Below are positions 7,744 through 15,808 of a stretch of 64,000 nt of DNA, piece by piece. The position numbers were made by a program, and so were the translations under genes. Source of the stretch: Aquitalea pelogenes (GTDB taxonomy: Bacteria > Pseudomonadota > Gammaproteobacteria > Burkholderiales > Chromobacteriaceae). The stretch covers positions 1 through 64,000 of the forward strand of contig NZ_LNQV01000015.1 of NCBI RefSeq assembly GCF_001515305.1, written 5' to 3'. The notes beneath the pieces were generated by a model, which was not told the DNA's origin, searched no databases, and was given only the letters and a program-made list of their open reading frames with translations. The first letter of the stretch is position 1; each line of letters opens with the position of its first letter.

Positions 7744-8811
7744 TCAGAAACGCAGTGGCCACAGCCGGGCGCGGGCGCGCCAGCCTTGCCACAGCCGTGC
7801 CAGGCCGTCCGGTTCCTTGATCAGGAACAGGATGATCAGCACGCCAAAGATGATTTTTTGCAGGTTCTCCAGCTGGCCGGCGGGCAGCACCCCGCTGAGC
7901 AAGGTGCCGGACAGGATGGACAGCACGATGGGCAGCAGCACGATGAAGGCCGCGCCAAGGAAATTGCCCAGAATGCTGCCCATGCCGCCCAGGATGATGA
8001 TGAACAGCACCTGAAACGAGCGGCTGAGATCAAAGCCATGCGGCTCCACCGTGCCCAGATAGGTAAATGCCCACAGGGAACCAGCCACCCCCAGGATGAA
8101 AGAGCTGATGGCAAAGGCCAGCAGTTTGGTGCGCAGGATGGGGATGCCGATGACAGCAGCAGCGGTATCCATGTCGCGCACTGCCATCCAGTTGCGGCCC
8201 AGGCTGCTGCGTACCAGATTGGCCGCCAGCACAAACAGCGGCAGCACCACGCTCAGGGTGAGCAGGTAACGCCCGGCCGGGCTGCCAAAATCGTGACCGG
8301 CCACCAGCAGCGGCGGCGCGGTGATGACGCCGGACTCGTTACCGTTGGAGAACCAGGCAAACTTGGTGAGCAGCCACTCGACAAAAAACTGTGCCGCCAG
8401 CGTGGACACCAGCAGATAAAAGCCCTTGATGCGCAGGCTGGGCAGGCCGAACACCACCCCCACTGCCGCGGCCACCACGCCACCGGCGACAAAGCTGAGC
8501 AAGAGCGGCAGGCCCGGCAGCAGGAATTGCAGCTTGTAACTGGCAAACGCCCCCACTGCCATGAAGGCGGCCGAACCCAGCGACAGCTGGCCGGCATAGC
8601 CGGTAAGCAGGTTCAGCCCCAGCCCGGCCAGCGACAACACCAGAAACGGAATCAGAATGGCGCTGAACCAGTAGTCATTGCCAATAAAGGGCAACAGGCC
8701 GAAGGCCAGCAGCAGCAAGGCCCACAGCGCGGCACGCTGCTGCCATAGCCGCAGTGCGCGGCCATCCTGCCGGTAGCGGGTGCTGAATTGCCCGGATTCC
8801 TGATAAAACAT
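7744..8811 (-). CDS. livM: Branched-chain-type ABC transporter permease LivM
   Basis: A 355-residue inner-membrane permease with about nine hydrophobic segments and the LivM signature GLGLNLLTGYAGQLSLGSAA. The conserved cytoplasmic loop reads RNWMAVRDMDTAAAVIGI. The ATG at 8809-8811 is preceded by AGGAGAG and is preferred to more upstream starts in the same open frame (to 8910), which would add a non-membrane extension without a ribosome binding site. It pairs with LivH to form the channel. Confidence 0.9.
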   Translation of the reverse strand: MFYQESGQFSTRYRQDGRALRLWQQRAALWALLLLAFGLLPFIGNDYWFSAILIPFLVLSLAGLGLNLLTGYAGQLSLGSAAFMAVGAFASYKLQFLLPGLPLLLSFVAGGVVAAAVGVVFGLPSLRIKGFYLLVSTLAAQFFVEWLLTKFAWFSNGNESGVITAPPLLVAGHDFGSPAGRYLLTLSVVLPLFVLAANLVRSSLGRNWMAVRDMDTAAAVIGIPILRTKLLAFAISSFILGVAGSLWAFTYLGTVEPHGFDLSRSFQVLFIIILGGMGSILGNFLGAAFIVLLPIVLSILSGTLLSGVLPAGQLENLQKIIFGVLIILFLIKEPDGLARLWQGWRARARLWPLRF

Positions 8812-8930
8812 GCCTACTCTCCTTTTTAGAACTGCTAACAAAACCTCGTAGAGAACCCGAGCCAATGCGCGCCGACGCAGACAGTTCAAGCAGTACGGCA
8901 ACACAGGCACGGGGGTTTTGTTCGCGGGTC

Positions 8931-9812
8931 TTACACCCGTTCGATGGCGCGTTCGCCAAACAAGCCCGCCGGACGCAGCAGCAGGAACAGCAGCGCCAGC
9001 ACATAGGGAAACCAGTTTTCAATGCCGCCACTGAGCAGTGGCCCCAGATACACTTCCGCCAGTTTTTCGCTGGCGCCCACAATCAGCCCGCCGACAATGG
9101 CACCGCCTATCGAGGTGAAGCCGCCGATAATCAATACCGGCAAGGCCTTGAGCACGATCAGCGACAGGGAAAACTGCACGCCCAGCCGCGCGCCCCACAA
9201 CAGTCCGGCCACCAGCCCCACCAGCCCGGCCACCGCCCATACCAGCACCCACATGCGTTGCAGGCGGATGCCCACTGCCAGCGCGGCCAGCTGGTCGTCA
9301 GCCACGGCGCGCAGCGACAGGCCGATGCGGGTCTTGTTGAACAGCAAGGACAGCAGCAGCACCAAGAGTCCGGCGCTGCCGGCGGCAAACAGGTCGAAGC
9401 GCGACAGCATCAGGCCGCCCAGCTCCAGCGGCGTGTCCTCGATGCCCAGGTCCAGCCCGTGCACCTGTGCGCCCCACAGCGCCTGGGCCACGCCTTCCAC
9501 CACATAGCTCAGGCCCAGCGTGGCCATGAACAGGGTGATGGGCGGCCGGTTCACCAGATGGCGCAGCACCAGCCGCTCCAGCAACAGCGCCAGCAGCAGC
9601 ATGGACAATAGGCTGATGACAAAAGACAGCCAGAACGGCAGGCCACGCTCCAGCAGGCTGACAAAGGTGAGCGCGGCAAACAGCACCATCGAACCCTGGG
9701 CAAAATTGAACACCCCGCTGGCCTTGTAGATCAGCACGAAGCCGATGGCCACCAGCGAGTACATCACCCCGGCCAGCAAGCCGCCGAGCAGTACTTCCAT
9801 GAAAAACGACAT
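8931..9812 (-). CDS. livH: Branched-chain-type ABC transporter permease LivH
   Basis: A 293-residue inner-membrane permease. The N-terminus MEVLLGGLLAGVMYSLVAIG and the segment YKASGVFNFAQGSMVLFAAL are hallmarks of LivH, and the cytoplasmic loop LSLRAVADDQLAALAVGI matches the ATPase-contact loop of the family. AAGGGGG precedes the start. The gap to livM is 119 bases and to livG 96 bases, so the unit is probably one operon with loose spacing. Confidence 0.92.
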   Translation of the reverse strand: MSFFMEVLLGGLLAGVMYSLVAIGFVLIYKASGVFNFAQGSMVLFAALTFVSLLERGLPFWLSFVISLLSMLLLALLLERLVLRHLVNRPPITLFMATLGLSYVVEGVAQALWGAQVHGLDLGIEDTPLELGGLMLSRFDLFAAGSAGLLVLLLSLLFNKTRIGLSLRAVADDQLAALAVGIRLQRMWVLVWAVAGLVGLVAGLLWGARLGVQFSLSLIVLKALPVLIIGGFTSIGGAIVGGLIVGASEKLAEVYLGPLLSGGIENWFPYVLALLFLLLRPAGLFGERAIERV

Positions 9813-9908
9813 CAGACAGCCCCCTTGCCGGAACGCCGGCGCAACAGGTCCCCGCCCCGCGCGGGAATACCGGCGGGAACAAGGTGGATACGGATCAGAA
9901 AACAGGTA

Positions 9909-10691
9909 TCAGTGGCGCTGCTGGCCCAGATAAGCGGCAATCACCTCCGGCAGCGCACGCACGGCTTCGGGCTCGCCATCGCCGATCTTGCGGCCGTAGT
10001 CCAGCACTACCACGTGGTCGGACAGTTCCATCACCACGCCGATGTCGTGCTCGATCAGCACGATGGTGGTGCCGAACACCTGGTTGACCTCGCGGATGAA
10101 CTGGCTCATCTCGCGCTTTTCCTCGCGGTTCATCCCGGCCATGGGTTCATCCAGCAACAGCAGGCGTGGCCGGGCCGCGAGCGCCCGCCCCAGCTCCACC
10201 CGCTTTTGCAGGCCATAAGGCAGCTGGCCCACCGGGGTGTGCCGCCAGGCTTGCAGACGCAGGAAGGCAATCACCTCCTCGGCCACTGCGCGCTGGGCTT
10301 CTTCATCGGCCACCGCACGGCCTACACGGAAGGCCTGCTCCAGCCAGCTGCTGCGGCTGGCCAGGTTGCGGCCGGTGAGGATGTTGTCCAGCACGCTCAT
10401 GCCCTTGAACAAGGCAATGTTCTGGAAGGTGCGGGCAATGCCTGCCACCGCAGCCTCGTGCGGTTGCATGGCGCGGCGGGCGCGACCGGCAAAACGGATT
10501 TCCCCTTGCTGCGGCTGGTACACCCCGTTGATGACATTGAGCAAGGAGCTCTTGCCCGCGCCATTGGGGCCGATCAGCGCGCAGATTTCCCCTTCGGCCA
10601 CGTCAAAGCCGATGTCGGTCACCGCCTTGACACCCTTGAAGCTCAGGGAGATGTGCGACAGGCTCAGCAAGGGCGCTACGGTCTCGGACAT
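9909..10691 (-). CDS. livG: Branched-chain-type ABC transporter ATP-binding protein LivG
   Basis: A 260-residue ATPase, partner of LivF. It starts MSETVAPLLSLSHISLSFKG; Walker A is GPNGAGKSS, Walker B is LLLLDEPMAGM and the H-loop is LIEHDIGVVM. The signature region reads LPYGLQKRVELGRAL, the divergent form usual for LivG proteins linked to AMP-ligase genes. The frame is open further upstream, but that part overlaps the next gene and shows no family similarity. It lies 22 bases after the ligase-like gene. Confidence 0.92.
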   Translation of the reverse strand: MSETVAPLLSLSHISLSFKGVKAVTDIGFDVAEGEICALIGPNGAGKSSLLNVINGVYQPQQGEIRFAGRARRAMQPHEAAVAGIARTFQNIALFKGMSVLDNILTGRNLASRSSWLEQAFRVGRAVADEEAQRAVAEEVIAFLRLQAWRHTPVGQLPYGLQKRVELGRALAARPRLLLLDEPMAGMNREEKREMSQFIREVNQVFGTTIVLIEHDIGVVMELSDHVVVLDYGRKIGDGEPEAVRALPEVIAAYLGQQRH

Positions 10692-10713
10692 AGTATTGTT
10701 TCCATTTCTTGAT

Positions 10714-11892
10714 TCAGGCTTGCAGCGGAGGCGTAGCGGAAGGCCGCCATTGCTGCGTGCTGCCTTCCGGCTCTGGCTGCAGCGCTCTTTGCTGCCATTC
10801 ACCGCTATCCGGCCAGTTGCGCACCTCCACCCCCAGCACGGCAAAGAAGTGGCGGGTGTTTTCCGCCAGCGGCGCACCCAGCAGCAACGGCACCCGCGTG
10901 CGGCTGAAGCCCAGCACATCGCGCAGCGGACGAATCACGCTGTAATGCCCTGCCCAGCGCCAGAAGCGCCCGGCATCCGGTTGCAGCACCCGGTCCACCA
11001 GCGCGCGTTGCCAGCTGCCAGTAGGTGGCAGGCGGCTGCGCGCCAGTTGTTCCAGCCGGCTATAGGTTTCGCGCGTACCGGCCACCAGGGTGGGGCCCAG
11101 TTCGCGGCGGTCGTTGTCGCGGGTGGCCAGGTTTTCCGGAAAATTCAGCCGGAAACCGGCTTGCAGCCACGGCGCCAGCAGGTAGCGCACCTGGGCGGAA
11201 CTGGCAAAGGCACGCGAGGCGAGTGCGTCCTCATTGGCAGTCAGGCCTTCGGCCTGTAACAGCTGGCTGCCCGCCTGCAGCAAATGGCCATGCTGCAAGG
11301 GCTGCTGTTGCAGCTCGCCCCGGCCATCCACGCGCCAGAAGCGAAAAGCCACCGCCTTGTTGCTGGCAAGCAGCGCGGGCGCAGGCAAGGCCACGCCGGC
11401 TTGCTGCAACTGCGCAACCGACAGCCAGCCGGGCCCTACCCGCTGCTGCAAGCCACGCCCTTCGGCGTAGAGCAATAGCGCGGGGGCAGGCAGGTCACGC
11501 GGCAGGCTGTGCAGGGCCTCGGCATCCTCCACCAGCAACCAGCGCGGCTGTAAATGCAGCAAGATGGCCTGCAAGTCGCGCGCCGGCTGTTGCGGGTCCA
11601 GCGCCACCGCCTCCCCGCCCAGCCACTGCGCCGCCAGGCTGAGCAACAGCACTTCGGGGCGCGGGTGACTGAGCAACACCAGGCTGTGCCCGGCCGCAAA
11701 GCCTTGCGCAGCCAGACCGGCAGCCAAAGCGGCCACTTGCTGCTGCAGCTCGGCCCAGCGCCATTGCTGCCAGATGCCCAGCCGCTTGTGGCGCAAGGCA
11801 ATGGCCTGCGGCTGTTGGTCGGCCTGCCATGCCAGCCAGGCTGGCAGGCTGGCGCTGCCGGGCAGCGGTGCTTCCTGATGTCGCTTCATCAC
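10714..11892 (-). CDS. Degenerate AMP-dependent acyl-CoA ligase-like protein
   Basis: A 392-residue protein that aligns with long-chain acyl-CoA ligases in the N-terminal two thirds but lacks what is needed for catalysis. Visible family blocks are the N-terminal adenylation region, RLNFPENLATRDNDRRELGP, and RPLRDVLGFSRTRVPLLLGAPL. The phosphate loop (usually TSGTTG.PKG) is replaced by VAFRFWRVDGRGELQ. The YG.TE motif is replaced by VRNWPDSGE, and the C-terminal domain with its catalytic lysine is absent (family about 600 residues). Full-length ligases are common beside this transporter type. The frame is uninterrupted and its neighbours are intact, so it may have a binding or regulatory role, or be decaying. 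Its start lies 11 bases after sfnG. Confidence 0.8.
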   Translation of the reverse strand: MMKRHQEAPLPGSASLPAWLAWQADQQPQAIALRHKRLGIWQQWRWAELQQQVAALAAGLAAQGFAAGHSLVLLSHPRPEVLLLSLAAQWLGGEAVALDPQQPARDLQAILLHLQPRWLLVEDAEALHSLPRDLPAPALLLYAEGRGLQQRVGPGWLSVAQLQQAGVALPAPALLASNKAVAFRFWRVDGRGELQQQPLQHGHLLQAGSQLLQAEGLTANEDALASRAFASSAQVRYLLAPWLQAGFRLNFPENLATRDNDRRELGPTLVAGTRETYSRLEQLARSRLPPTGSWQRALVDRVLQPDAGRFWRWAGHYSVIRPLRDVLGFSRTRVPLLLGAPLAENTRHFFAVLGVEVRNWPDSGEWQQRALQPEPEGSTQQWRPSATPPLQA

Positions 11893-11903
11893 CCTTGCTC
11901 CTG

Positions 11904-13007
11904 TCAGGCGGCCACGGCTTCGTGCTGTTTGGCGCGTGCTTCCAGCTCACGCACCAGCGGCAGCACTTTTTCGCCAAAGTAGGCCACTTCTTCCTGGAAG
12001 TGCAGGAAGCCGCCCAGCACCAGGTCCACACCCACAGCCTTCAGGGCGACGATGCGCTCGGCAATCTGCTGCGGAGTGCCGATCAGATTGGTCTTGAAGC
12101 CGTCGTTGTATTGCACCAGGTCTTCAAAAGTGGACTTGGCCCAGTTGCCCTCTCCCTCCGGGCTGGCCTGACCGGCCTGCTTCACCGCATCGCCAAAGGC
12201 GTTGACGGCTTCCGGGTCGGCCTTCTCGATGATTTCAGCCAGCACGGCGCGGGCTTCTTCTTCGGTATCGCGGGCGATGATGAAGGCGTTGACGCCAATC
12301 TTGACCTGATGGCCGTTGACTGCCGCCTTGGCGCGGATGTCATCCACCTGCGCCTTGATGCCTTCCACGGTATTGCCGTTGGTGAAGTACCAGTCGGACA
12401 CACGCGAAGCCATGTCACGCGCGGCACGGGAGCTGCCACCCTGGAAGATTTCCGGGTGCGGCTGCTGCAGCGGTTTCGGCTTCAGGGTGTAGTCGCTGAA
12501 GCGGTAGAAGTCGCCCTTGAAGCTGAAGTTGTCCTGGGTCCAGATGCCCTTGAGCACGCGGATGAATTCTTCCGAACGGCGATAGCGTTCGTCATGCTCC
12601 AGCCACGGTTCGCCAATGGCGGTGAATTCGCCCTGGAACCAGCCGGACACGATATTGACTGCCACGCGGCCGCCGGTGAGGTGGTCGATGGTGGCAATCT
12701 GCTTGGCCAGCACCGCCGGGGTCCACGGGCCGGGCAGAATGGCGGCAATCACGCGCAGTTTTTCGGTGGCGGCCAACAGCGCATGGCTGAAGGAAACCGA
12801 CTCGTGCTGGTATTCCGCGCCATAACCGGCGGTAAAGCGGATTTGCGACAGCGCGTATTCAAAGCCGGCCTTCTCGGCGATTTGCGCCAGCTTGCGGTTG
12901 TAGTCGATGTCCCAGCTGGTGCGCTGTTCGATCTTGCTGACCACCAGGCCACCGCTGACATTGGGTACCCAGTAGGCAAACTTGATGGCGTTTTGTGCTT
13001 GGCTCAT
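11904..13007 (-). CDS. sfnG: FMNH2-dependent dimethylsulfone monooxygenase SfnG
   Basis: A 367-residue LLM-class flavin monooxygenase that splits dimethylsulfone into methanesulfinate and formaldehyde using reduced FMN. The whole protein closely follows Pseudomonas SfnG as I recall it: KFAYWVPNVSGGLVVS at the start, QIRFTAGYGAEYQHES, GRVAVNIVSGWFQGEF, and the near-invariant block TFEDLVQYNDGFKTNLIGTP. The FMN reductase gene msuE lies directly upstream in the same unit, behind a sigma-54 promoter match. The transporter genes follow after 11 bases. This is one of the surest calls in the window. Confidence 0.95.
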   Translation of the reverse strand: MSQAQNAIKFAYWVPNVSGGLVVSKIEQRTSWDIDYNRKLAQIAEKAGFEYALSQIRFTAGYGAEYQHESVSFSHALLAATEKLRVIAAILPGPWTPAVLAKQIATIDHLTGGRVAVNIVSGWFQGEFTAIGEPWLEHDERYRRSEEFIRVLKGIWTQDNFSFKGDFYRFSDYTLKPKPLQQPHPEIFQGGSSRAARDMASRVSDWYFTNGNTVEGIKAQVDDIRAKAAVNGHQVKIGVNAFIIARDTEEEARAVLAEIIEKADPEAVNAFGDAVKQAGQASPEGEGNWAKSTFEDLVQYNDGFKTNLIGTPQQIAERIVALKAVGVDLVLGGFLHFQEEVAYFGEKVLPLVRELEARAKQHEAVAA

Positions 13008-13061
13008 GTGATTTCTCCGTGTAGATGCAGGTAATGGTCAAGAGGGCAATGCAGTGTTGAT

Positions 13062-13652
13062 TCAGGCCAGGGAAGATGTCGTGCTGGCGGACTGCGCGCT
13101 GGCAATCACCGGCTGGCGGTGGCTGATCAGCGGCAAGGCGCGCTCTACCGCCAGGCGGATGCGTGCCTGCAAGGCGCTATCGCTGACCTGGTAGTCGCTG
13201 AAGTCGGCTTCGGCGGCGTATACCCCAAGCGGCAGGGTTTGCGCCTGGAAGAAGCTGAACAAGGGGCGCAACTGATGTTCGATCACCAGCGCATGGCGCT
13301 CGCTGCCACCGGTTGCAGCCAGCAGTACCGGCAGGTCGAACAGGGCTTCGTGATGTACGAAGTCAAAGAAGTGCTTGAACAGGCCGGTGTAGCTGGCGCG
13401 GTAAACCGGGCTGGCGACAATCAGTAAATCGGCCTGCTCCACCGCCTGAATGGCTTCGCGCACGGATTCCGGCAAATCCGCCGGACGGGTGACGCCGCCG
13501 TAGTGCGGGGCCAGATCGCCCAGTTCGATCACACGGGCTTCAACCGGCAGGTGGCCGGACAATTCGGCCAGCAAGGCCTGCACCAGCGCCAGGGTACGCG
13601 AGGGGCGCTGCAGACTGCCGGATACGGCAACAACATTAAAAGAGTGGCTCAT
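13062..13652 (-). CDS. msuE: NADPH-dependent FMN reductase MsuE
   Basis: A 196-residue flavodoxin-like reductase that supplies FMNH2 to SfnG and SsuD. The phosphate-binding start reads VVAVSGSLQRPSRT and the second loop ASPVYRASYTGLFKHFFDF, as in MsuE/SsuE. The ATG at 13650-13652 has GGAG six bases upstream and places the motif ten residues from the start; the open frame reaches 13724 but the extension is unlike the family. It is the first gene of the unit that continues with sfnG and the liv-type transporter. A sigma-54 promoter match lies at 13687-13701. Confidence 0.93.
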   Translation of the reverse strand: MSHSFNVVAVSGSLQRPSRTLALVQALLAELSGHLPVEARVIELGDLAPHYGGVTRPADLPESVREAIQAVEQADLLIVASPVYRASYTGLFKHFFDFVHHEALFDLPVLLAATGGSERHALVIEHQLRPLFSFFQAQTLPLGVYAAEADFSDYQVSDSALQARIRLAVERALPLISHRQPVIASAQSASTTSSLA

Positions 13653-13686
13653 GCTTGCTCCATCATCAGGGTTCACCTGATACATA

Positions 13687-13701
13687 GCAGCAAGCGTGCC
13701 A
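13687..13701 (-). promoter_or_regulatory. Sigma-54 (-24/-12) promoter of the msuE-sfnG unit
   Basis: On the minus strand the sequence is TGGCACGCTTGCTGC: a perfect -24 box TGGCACG, then GC at -12 with the exact ten-base gap. The start codon of msuE lies about 35 bases downstream. Pseudomonas sfn genes are known to be sigma-54-dependent, which supports the reading. Confidence 0.72.
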
Positions 13702-13885
13702 GCTTTATATTCCTTATATTTCAATGACTTGCACTAAAATAGACTTATCTAGAAACTGCTGCTGCCGCACCAGCATGCTGACCGGCTGCTGCCTGGGCAG
13801 CAGCGGCCAAACCATGCAAAACAAAGCCGGATTACTGATATGCAACAAGCATCAATCCCAGGACAAAACAGCCCGCTTCCAATAC

Positions 13886-13916
13886 AAAAAAAGCACACCC
13901 CAAAGGGTGTGCTTTT
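13886..13916 (-). terminator. Terminator of the ssuD / amidohydrolase / SsuA-like unit
   Basis: AAAAGCACACCC (13889-13900) pairs with GGGTGTGCTTTT (13905-13916) around CAAA. On the minus strand a run of seven Ts follows. It ends the unit whose last gene stops at 13955. The 302-base gap up to msuE (13653-13954) otherwise holds only the msuE promoter. Confidence 0.88.
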
Positions 13917-13954
13917 CATGAACAGGACGGTTGCCGGACCGGTCTGGCTTCAGC

Positions 13955-14920
13955 TTATTTGCCGTCCCACACGATATCCTTCACCACCAGCGGCTTGGGA
14001 ATCAGCTTCAGCTTGAAGAAGGTGTCGGCAATACGCTGCTGCTCGGCCACCACCTTGCCATCCAGCAGTTTCACGCCATAGCCAGAGCGTTTGGCAGCCA
14101 CCTGCACGATGTCCTTGTCCAGGCCGATCTGCCCGGACAGCTCGGCGGCTACTTCCGGGATATTGTTCTTGCCCCAGGCATCCAGCCGTTGCAGTTCTTC
14201 CAGCACCACCTTGATGACTTTGGGATTGCTGGCCACATAAGGCTTGCGTGCCAGGTAGAACTGGGTGTTGTTGACGATGCTCTTGCCGTCCGCCAGCTGG
14301 CGGGCATTCAGTTGCTTCTCGGCAGCCGCCAGGAAAGGGTCCCAGATCACCCAGGCATCCACACTGCCCTGCTGGAAGGCGGCGCGGCCATCGGCCGGGT
14401 TGAGGAATACCGGGGTGATGTCCTCGTATTTCAGCCCGGCTTTTTCCAGTGCGCGCACCAGCAGGTAATGCACGTTGGAGCCCTTGTTCAGCGCCACCCG
14501 CTTGCCCTTGAGGTCTTTCACACTGCGGATGGGCGAATCCTTGCCCACCACAATGGCCTCGCCTTCCGGTGCGGCCGGTTCATTGGCCAGATACAACAGG
14601 TCGGCACCCGCAGCCTGGGCAAAGATGGGCGGGGTTTCACCGGTGGTGCCCAAGTCCACACTGCCCACGTTCAGCGCTTCCAGGAGTTGCGGGCCGCCGG
14701 GGAATTCCGCCCATTTCACCTTGACGCCCAGCGGGGCCAGGCGTTTTTCCAGCGTGCCCTGCGCCTTGAGCAGCACCAGCGTGCCGTATTTCTGATAACC
14801 GATATTCAGTGTGTCGCTGCCTGCAGCCAGCGCGGTGGCCGACAGCGAAGACAGCGCAAGGCCGGCAGCAGCCAGCAGACCCAGTACACGACGACGGGTG
14901 GGGTTGAAATGTTGCATCAC
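13955..14920 (-). CDS. SsuA/TauA-type sulfonate ABC transporter binding protein
   Basis: A 321-residue periplasmic binding protein of the aliphatic sulfonate group. It has a signal peptide with a triple arginine (RRRVLGLLAAAGLALSS), so Tat export is possible. It then reads LNIGYQKYGTLVLLKAQGTLE, EFPGGPQLLEALNVGSVDLG, TGETPPIFAQAAGA and AWVIWDPFLAAAEK, all typical of SsuA. It would capture alkanesulfonates in the periplasm. No ssuB or ssuC is found anywhere in the window, so it must use a permease encoded elsewhere. It lies 46 bases after the amidohydrolase gene in a unit headed by ssuD. Confidence 0.9.
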   Translation of the reverse strand: MMQHFNPTRRRVLGLLAAAGLALSSLSATALAAGSDTLNIGYQKYGTLVLLKAQGTLEKRLAPLGVKVKWAEFPGGPQLLEALNVGSVDLGTTGETPPIFAQAAGADLLYLANEPAAPEGEAIVVGKDSPIRSVKDLKGKRVALNKGSNVHYLLVRALEKAGLKYEDITPVFLNPADGRAAFQQGSVDAWVIWDPFLAAAEKQLNARQLADGKSIVNNTQFYLARKPYVASNPKVIKVVLEELQRLDAWGKNNIPEVAAELSGQIGLDKDIVQVAAKRSGYGVKLLDGKVVAEQQRIADTFFKLKLIPKPLVVKDIVWDGK

Positions 14921-14966
14921 GATTCCTTGTTGTTTGCAGTATGAGCTTCAGTTTTTGTCAGCCGAT

Positions 14967-15808
14967 CTACAGGCCGAACAGGCGGGCGGCATTGCCGTAC
15001 AGCACCTTGTCCAGCACATGGGGCCGCAGGCCCAGGCCGTGCAGGTCGTCTATCGACTGGCCGATGGGGCGGAAGGGATAGGACGAACCAAACAGCAGCT
15101 GGTCGGCCATGAAGCCGTTGGCCGCCTCGATATACAGCTGGCTGCCGGGCAGGAACTGGTACATGTCCGGCACCACCAGCACGTTTTCGTGACGGAAGGC
15201 GATGCCGACAATCTCGGCCACCCGCGGCCAGTAGCCGTGGTAGCAGACAATGGGCAAGTGCGGGAAATCCGCCGCCACCCGCGCCACGCCAGCCGGGTCG
15301 TTAAAGCGCGGGTCCGGTGTGGTGGGGCCGGACATCAAAAACACCGGCACGCCCAGTGCAGCGCAGGTTTCATAGATGGGGTAGTACACCGCATCGTCCG
15401 GCTGGCGCGCCGGCACGCCAAAGCCCGGTTCGATATCAATACCGGCCAGGCCCAGATCCTTGATGGCACGCTCGGCCTCGGCCACCGCCGCCTGCTCGCC
15501 CTGCAAGGCCGGGTCCACCCCGGCAATGCCCAGCAGGCTGTCGTGGCCATGCACGATCTGATGAATGGTGTCGTTGGGCAGGTGCTGGCCCGGCGTATGC
15601 CGCCCCACCACCACTGCGTGGCTGAGGCCGGCGTTTTCCACTTCATCCAGAAAACCCTGCTGGGTAAGCGAGGAGACAAAGTGCTGGTCGTCACGCGAGC
15701 CCACGCGGCGGTTGAGCCAGCGCGCGGCTTCGTAAGCCTGGGTGCCGGGCGAGGCACAAAAAAATCGTGCAGGAAGGCAGGCCTGCAACGCATGTCGATC
15801 ACCTTCAT
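14967..15808 (-). pseudogene. Amidohydrolase-family (TIM-barrel) protein, frameshifted as sequenced
   Basis: Metal-dependent hydrolase-like protein of about 280 residues. The start at 15808 overlaps the ssuD stop (ATGA) and gives [17 protein letters not shown]. After a one-base shift near 15755 the frame continues ASPGTQAYEAARWLNRRVGS and runs to the stop at 14967, through the FPHLPIVCYHGYWPRV and MADQLLFGSSYPFRP blocks of the amidohydrolase_2 family. Adding one G gives DFFGASPGTQ. The N-terminal metal motif HxH is not seen; the sequence has DMRCRP instead, so zinc binding may differ. Its role in sulfur use is unknown, but coupling to ssuD suggests it acts on a product or co-substrate. Confidence 0.75.
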
